A stretch of DNA of 10,239 nt, taken from an uncultured Chloroflexota bacterium (GTDB lineage: Bacteria; Chloroflexota; Dehalococcoidia; Lucifugimonadales; CAJWER01). This document shows positions 6,393 to 10,239 of the stretch, piece by piece; positions within the stretch are counted from its first letter, which is position 1, and every line of letters starts with the position of its first letter. The stretch covers positions 1-10,239 of the forward strand of contig CAJWER010000094.1 of assembly GCA_913030785.1 (NCBI GenBank), read 5' to 3'. Below the pieces are notes generated by a model, which was given only the letters and a program-made list of their open reading frames with translations, did no database searches and had not been told where the DNA came from. A program made the translations under genes and the position numbers.

Positions 6393-8008
6393 GCCCGCTC
6401 CACTACGGCGACGAGACGCTTGACCTGGTCTCTGGCAAGAGCCTGTTCGACTACGCCGACTCCTTGGACGTAAGAGTCCCCACCTCTTGCGGGCGGAGCG
6501 GCGAGTGCCATGAGTGCATCGTGGAGGTGAAGCAAGGGCTGGAAGCGCTGACGCCGCCGGAGGCTTCCGAGGAGTTTCTCAGGGACAACTATCGTCTTGC
6601 CTGCAGGGCGCGGGTTCAAGATACCTCGGCAAACATCGAGTTCGCGGTGCTGCGCCGCCAGCCGCGCATACTCACCGAGTCTGTCGGCCGCGATGTAGAG
6701 CTCGAGCCCCTGGCAAACCGCCGTGGAGAGGATGTCTACGTTGGCGACGAACGCATCGATGCGTACCGCGGGCAGATGTATGGCCTGGCGATCGATGTCG
6801 GCACCACCACCATAGTCCTCAACCTTGTGGACCTTGAGTCGGGCGAAACTATCCACACCGCATCGTTCGAGAACCCCCAGAAATTCGGCGGCAGCGACAT
6901 CATGCACCGCATCTCCTACGACGGAGGCACGTACAAGGGAGAACTTCAACAGGTGATGCTCTCCTCGATCAACTTCGAGATTGGCGAGATGAGCCGCCAA
7001 CTGCGCTTCCACCGAAGGCGCATCTACGACGTTGTGCTGGTGGGCAACACAACCATGCGCGACATTCTGTTCGGGGTGGATGTACAGTCCGTCGGGGAGA
7101 GGCCTTACAAGTCGCTGATCGAGCTTGCGGTGGAGGATGGAGAGCGCGACTCGACGGCCATCAATGTGACCGCAAAGGAATTGGGCCTGCGTGTGTTCCC
7201 CGGGGCCAACGTGTACAGCGGCCCCCTGATCGGCTGCCACGTGGGCTCGGACGTGGCGGCGGACCTGCTGGCCATCGGCATGGACGAGACGGACGAGACC
7301 GTGATGCTGGTGGATGTCGGGACGAACACTGAGGTCATAGTGGGCAACCGGCACCGGTTGATGGCGGCGTCGTGTCCGGCGGGGCCGGCCTTCGAGGGCG
7401 GCGAGATCACCTACGGGATGCCCGGGTACGAGGGTGCGGTCGAGACCGTCGAGATAGTGGACGGCAAGGCGCAATACACGACCATCGGTGGAGGGCAGCC
7501 CCAGGGGATATGCGGCTCCGGGCTCGTGGACCTTCTGGCCGAGTTGAGGCGCACGGGGACCATGAACCAGCTGGGCGTGTTCGACGACGGGTCGGATAGC
7601 TTCTATTTCGCGCCTGAGAACGGGATGTCGGTGTCCAGGTCGGATGTCAGCGCGCTGGCGCAGGCCAAGTCGGCCAATTACTGCGGGCAGCGCATAGTGC
7701 TGCGGCGATACGGGGTGCCCGTGGAGGGTATTTCGAAGTTGTACCTGGCGGGCGGCTTTGCCAACTATGTTGATGTGGCCAACGCCGTGCGTATCGGCTT
7801 CATCGCCAACGTCCCGCAAGAGCGTGTCGCGAAGGTGGGTAACGCCGCCCTAGAAGGGGCCACGATCATGCTACGGTCCAAGCGGATGCGGCGGGTCATC
7901 GAGGAGATGGCCAGCCAGATTGAGCACGTGGAACTGGAAACCACACCAGACTTCTTCGATATCTTCGTTGATGGCTGCATGTTCGAGCCCATGGGCTCGA
8001 CTCTTTAG
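6389..8008 (+). CDS. RACo-like reductive activator of corrinoid proteins (2Fe-2S / ASKHA ATPase, 539 aa)
   Basis: This protein reactivates corrinoid proteins by ATP-driven reduction of inactive Co(II) to Co(I). An N-terminal 2Fe-2S ferredoxin domain (residues 1-90) carries Cys34, Cys40, Cys43 and Cys72 (C-X5-C-X2-C...C). The ASKHA ATPase core follows: LAIDVGTTTIVLNLVD (133-148, phosphate 1), VGNTTMRDILFG (218-229), LVDVGTNTEVIVGN (307-320, phosphate 2), GICGSGLVD (373-381) and LYLAGGFANY (451-460, adenosine motif). The C-terminus matches the RACo/DUF4445 type (PF14574). At 539 aa it is shorter than the roughly 630-aa Carboxydothermus RACo, mostly in the linker between the 2Fe-2S and ASKHA parts. 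Archaeal RamA uses a C-terminal ferredoxin-type domain instead. GTG 6389 overlaps the upstream TGA (GTGA), suggesting translational coupling. It probably serves the corrinoid protein at 3230-3985. Confidence 0.94.
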   Translation: MSPLHYGDETLDLVSGKSLFDYADSLDVRVPTSCGRSGECHECIVEVKQGLEALTPPEASEEFLRDNYRLACRARVQDTSANIEFAVLRRQPRILTESVGRDVELEPLANRRGEDVYVGDERIDAYRGQMYGLAIDVGTTTIVLNLVDLESGETIHTASFENPQKFGGSDIMHRISYDGGTYKGELQQVMLSSINFEIGEMSRQLRFHRRRIYDVVLVGNTTMRDILFGVDVQSVGERPYKSLIELAVEDGERDSTAINVTAKELGLRVFPGANVYSGPLIGCHVGSDVAADLLAIGMDETDETVMLVDVGTNTEVIVGNRHRLMAASCPAGPAFEGGEITYGMPGYEGAVETVEIVDGKAQYTTIGGGQPQGICGSGLVDLLAELRRTGTMNQLGVFDDGSDSFYFAPENGMSVSRSDVSALAQAKSANYCGQRIVLRRYGVPVEGISKLYLAGGFANYVDVANAVRIGFIANVPQERVAKVGNAALEGATIMLRSKRMRRVIEEMASQIEHVELETTPDFFDIFVDGCMFEPMGSTL

Positions 8009-8026
8009 CGCAAAGGAGAGTCTCCA

Positions 8027-9019
8027 GTGACCAAAAAAGTGTTGATTACCGACTATGTCTGGCCCAATGTGGAGCCTGAGAAGGCGGTGCTGGCTGCGGG
8101 CGGCGCTGAGATCATCGTTGCTCCGAGTGGCGATGAGGACACGCTGGTGGAACTGGCGAAAGATGTCGATGGGATACTGACGTGCTTCGCCAAGGTCACC
8201 GAGCGGGTGGTTCGGGCGGCAGAGAAGTGTGTGGTGATCGGACGCTACGGCGTGGGTGTGGATAATATCGACGTGGACACGGCGACAGAACTGGGAATCG
8301 CCGTGACCTACGTGCCTGACTATTGCATCCCCGAGGTGTCGGACCACGTCATGGCTATGCTGCTTTCCTGGAACCGACGCATCGTGTTCTTCGACCGCGC
8401 GACAAAGACGAAGGGGTGGGGTACCGAGGGGCTGGGCATGCGCATCATGCGGCTGGAAGGCAAGAAGCTGGGCATCGTCGGATTCGGTCGCATCGGACGG
8501 GCCGTGGCTGGCCGGGCACAAGCCTTTGGCTTGCAGGTCCTGGTGGCTGATCCGTTCGTGACTGCAGAGGCGGCACAGGACGCCGGCGCGGTGAAGATGG
8601 AGTTGCCGCAACTGCTCGGTGAGTCGGATTTCGTGACGCTCCACTCGCCGCTAATGCCACAGACCCAGGGCATGATGGGCAAGGACGAGTTCGCGCAGAT
8701 GCGGTCCGACGCATTCTTGATCAACGCCGCACGGGGCGGGCTCATCGACGAGGACGCTCTCTACGACGCGTTGATATCCGGGCAGATCGCTGGGGCCGGC
8801 CTGGACGTGCTGGTGGACCTCGACCCGCCGATAGACCATCGCATTTCGCAGCTTGAAAACGTGATTATCACGCCGCACACTGCCTTTTTCTCGCAGGAGG
8901 CGGTACTGGAGCTGGAGGAGCGAGCGGCGGGGGAGGTGGTCAGCATATTCCAGGGCAAGATGCCGGACAACCTGGTTAATCCGGCGGTGCTGGATCACTC
9001 GCGGACGAAGATAGGTTGA
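8027..9019 (+). CDS. D-isomer-specific 2-hydroxyacid dehydrogenase, CtBP/phosphoglycerate dehydrogenase-like (330 aa)
   Basis: This is an NAD-dependent oxidoreductase of the 2-Hacid_dh family (PF00389/PF02826), acting on a 2-hydroxy or 2-oxo acid. GTG 8027 follows AAAGGAG (8012-8018, 8-nt spacer). Seen are RYGVGVDNID (73-82), the dinucleotide site GFGRIG (152-157) with Asp175 at the end of the next strand (NAD preference), the catalytic Arg236 in NAARGG, and His284 in TPHTAFF. Most relatives have LDVFExEP with a catalytic Glu; here the segment is LDVLVDLDPP (259-268), so an Asp (264 or 266) seems to stand in its place. There is no C-terminal ACT domain, unlike E. coli SerA. It follows the RACo-like gene by 18 nt and is probably co-transcribed. 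The substrate is unknown; phosphoglycerate, glyoxylate/glycolate or a methoxyacid-derived product are guesses. Confidence 0.92.
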   Translation: MTKKVLITDYVWPNVEPEKAVLAAGGAEIIVAPSGDEDTLVELAKDVDGILTCFAKVTERVVRAAEKCVVIGRYGVGVDNIDVDTATELGIAVTYVPDYCIPEVSDHVMAMLLSWNRRIVFFDRATKTKGWGTEGLGMRIMRLEGKKLGIVGFGRIGRAVAGRAQAFGLQVLVADPFVTAEAAQDAGAVKMELPQLLGESDFVTLHSPLMPQTQGMMGKDEFAQMRSDAFLINAARGGLIDEDALYDALISGQIAGAGLDVLVDLDPPIDHRISQLENVIITPHTAFFSQEAVLELEERAAGEVVSIFQGKMPDNLVNPAVLDHSRTKIG

Positions 9020-9037
9020 CCGGCGTGCGCTTACTGA

Positions 9038-9553
9038 TCAGGGAAGGCTGACAGGGCCTTCATATAGGCATTGTACGCGGTTTGTACCGAAGCAGGCGAA
9101 GACAACGCGCTCCGGGGAGACGTTACTTTCCAAAAACTTGTTGACTTCACCTATGGCAATATCTGTGGCGGGCCCAAGCGGATAGCCATAGACGCCGGTA
9201 CTGACGGCGGGGAAGGCGACGGAGCCAGCCCCTTGTTCGCGGGCCAAGGTCAGGCTGTTGCGGTAGCAGTTGGCCAATAGGTTGGGCTCGCCATTACGAC
9301 CACCCCACCAGATCGGGCCGACTGTGTGGACCACCCACTTTGCAGGCAGATCGTAGCCGCGCGTGATGCGGGCCTCGCCCGTGGGACAGCCGCCGAGGGT
9401 ACGGCACTCCTCCAGCAACCGAGGGCCTGCGGCACGGTGTATCGCCCCATCTACGCCGCCACCGCCCAGGAGCGAGGAGTTCGCCGCGTTGACGATGGCG
9501 TCTACTCTCAGTGTCGTTATGTCCACCTCGACAACCTCGACCCTCTGACGCAC
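9038..9553 (-). CDS. Macro-domain protein, MacroD/YmdB-type ADP-ribose hydrolase (171 aa)
   Basis: This is a single macro domain (PF01661), probably an O-acetyl-ADP-ribose deacetylase or ADP-ribosyl hydrolase in the cytosol. The frame is open much further upstream, but that part overlaps the SDR gene and has no sense. GTG at 9551-9553 with GGAGG at 9558-9562 (4-nt spacer, a little short) gives a protein opening RQRVEVVEVDITTLRVDAIV, as expected for the family. Motifs are NAAN (22-25), GGGGVDGAIHRAAG (30-43), CPTGEA (56-61), HTVGP (76-80) and the phosphate loop STGVYGYP (118-125). These are the MacroD-class hydrolase residues (Asn25, Asp35). It lies 29 nt after the SDR and converges with the dehydrogenase gene, 18 nt apart. 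A link to the methyl-transfer locus is not evident. Confidence 0.93.
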   Translation of the reverse strand: MRQRVEVVEVDITTLRVDAIVNAANSSLLGGGGVDGAIHRAAGPRLLEECRTLGGCPTGEARITRGYDLPAKWVVHTVGPIWWGGRNGEPNLLANCYRNSLTLAREQGAGSVAFPAVSTGVYGYPLGPATDIAIGEVNKFLESNVSPERVVFACFGTNRVQCLYEGPVSLP

Positions 9554-9582
9554 ATCCCCTCCAGCTATCGCCGCGGTGAACC

Positions 9583-10239
9583 CTAAATCAGCGAGCCGCC
9601 CTGGCCTCCGTCTACCGGGATGCAGGCGCCGGTGATTAGACCTGCACGGTCTGACGACAGGAACGCCACCATGTCGCCTACAGGCTCTGGCCATCCCCAC
9701 TTGCCCATTGGCAGATTCTGAGAAATGAACGCCTCGACCACCTCTGGCGCGTTGTCCCGCTCGTAGCGCTCCCAACTGCCGTCGGCGTGCTTGATGGAGC
9801 CCGGCGCGATGCTGTTGACCAGCACGCCGGTCTTGGCCAGCGAGCGCCCGGCATGGTTGGTCGCGGCTATGAGGGCTGCCTTCGCCGCCATGTAAGATAA
9901 CTTGCCGCCGGATTCGCGGCCATAGATCGAAGCGATATTGATAATCCGACCCCAGGCCTGCTCCTTCATCTGGGGCAGAACCAGCTCCATAAGCCGGTAG
10001 CTCCCAAAAAGATTCAGGTCGAAGATGGCCTTGAGGTCGTCCAGCGATGTGTCATCGATATTTGCGGTGGGCCCGCTGCCGCCCGCGTTGTTCACCAGGA
10101 TATCGATAGCGCCGAGGCTCGCAACAACCTCGTTGTGAAGGGCCTCCATTGACGAGGGGTCCGACACGTCCGCGACGACACCCACCGAGTTCACTCCCAG
10201 CGCCTTGAGGTCGCCGACCGTGGTGTCCAGAGTCCCTCG
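9583..10239 (-). CDS. SDR-family oxidoreductase, FabG-like (5' end cut by window)
   Basis: The - strand frame is open from the right edge to TAG at 9583-9585. A GTG at 10192-10194 could be mistaken for a start, but 15 sense codons precede it in frame to the edge and read like normal SDR sequence, so the gene continues out of the window. The missing part includes the GxxxGxG cofactor loop. Visible, numbered from that GTG, are ADVSD (8-12), NNAG (35-38), INIAS (85-89, with the catalytic Ser region), Tyr101 and Lys105 in SYMAAK, NSIAPGSI (127-134) and the C-terminal ITGACIPVDGG. These define a classical NAD(P)-dependent short-chain dehydrogenase (PF13561). The C-terminal VDGG ending is typical of FabG or sugar/alcohol dehydrogenases. 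The substrate cannot be told. It is the upstream gene of a probable two-gene operon with the macro-domain protein. Confidence 0.92.
   Translation of the reverse strand, partial: RGTLDTTVGDLKALGVNSVGVVADVSDPSSMEALHNEVVASLGAIDILVNNAGGSGPTANIDDTSLDDLKAIFDLNLFGSYRLMELVLPQMKEQAWGRIINIASIYGRESGGKLSYMAAKAALIAATNHAGRSLAKTGVLVNSIAPGSIKHADGSWERYERDNAPEVVEAFISQNLPMGKWGWPEPVGDMVAFLSSDRAGLITGACIPVDGGQGGSLI

Noticed and set aside
6287..7819. A 510-codon open frame on the - strand opposite the corrinoid activator
   Set aside because: It lies entirely antisense to a gene with clear RACo motifs; its translation is rich in His, Arg and Val with no recognisable domain, as expected for a GC-rich shadow frame.
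9043..9061. Hairpin GAAGGC-7 nt-GCCTTC near the convergent gene ends as a bidirectional terminator
   Set aside because: The stem is only 6 bp, lies inside the macro-domain coding sequence, and no T tract follows on either strand.
9554..9775. N-terminal extension of the macro-domain protein to 9775
   Set aside because: The added 74 residues are Arg/Gly-rich, overlap the SDR coding region in another frame, and precede a family-typical start at GTG 9553 with GGAGG.

Overview
The window is a dense, high-GC bacterial segment. Eight genes on the + strand (1-9019) face two genes on the - strand (9038-10239), and the two groups converge. Both edges cut genes: the first is a methyltransferase missing its N-terminus, the last a short-chain dehydrogenase missing its N-terminus. 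No stretch longer than 300 bases lacks a gene; the longest gap is 4326-4496. I saw no tRNA, rRNA, CRISPR, insertion sequence or cobalamin riboswitch. Frequent GTG/TTG starts, a homocysteine methyltransferase-MTHFR fusion and expanded corrinoid methyltransferase genes would fit an uncultured Chloroflexota (Dehalococcoidia/SAR202-like) genome. That assignment comes from general gene content and is not proven by a marker gene.

The + strand carries what looks like a complete corrinoid-dependent methyl-transfer locus. In order: two tandem UroD/MtaA-family methyltransferases with intact His-X-Cys...Cys zinc ligands (1-847 and 951-1988); a pterin-binding methyltetrahydrofolate methyltransferase (2079-3119); a stand-alone corrinoid protein with the DLHDIG B12 motif (3230-3985); an 80-residue four-cysteine protein of unknown function (4083-4325); a homocysteine S-methyltransferase fused to a methylenetetrahydrofolate reductase (4497-6392); a RACo-type ATP-dependent corrinoid activator with a 2Fe-2S domain, overlapping the fusion gene by 4 nt (6389-8008); and a D-2-hydroxyacid dehydrogenase 18 nt later (8027-9019).

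The inferred flow is as follows. A UroD-family enzyme takes a methyl group from an unknown donor (O-methyl, halomethyl, N- or S-methyl) onto Co(I) of the corrinoid protein. The pterin enzyme passes it to tetrahydrofolate. The MTHFR domain interconverts methyl- and methylene-THF, and the homocysteine domain could divert methyl groups to methionine. The RACo-like protein re-reduces inactive Co(II). The layout resembles bacterial O-demethylase systems and, in component logic, the chloromethane system (CmuA/CmuB/MetF). The donor cannot be read from the sequence.

The - strand pair (SDR upstream, macro-domain protein downstream, 29 nt apart) looks like a separate small operon with no clear link to methyl metabolism.
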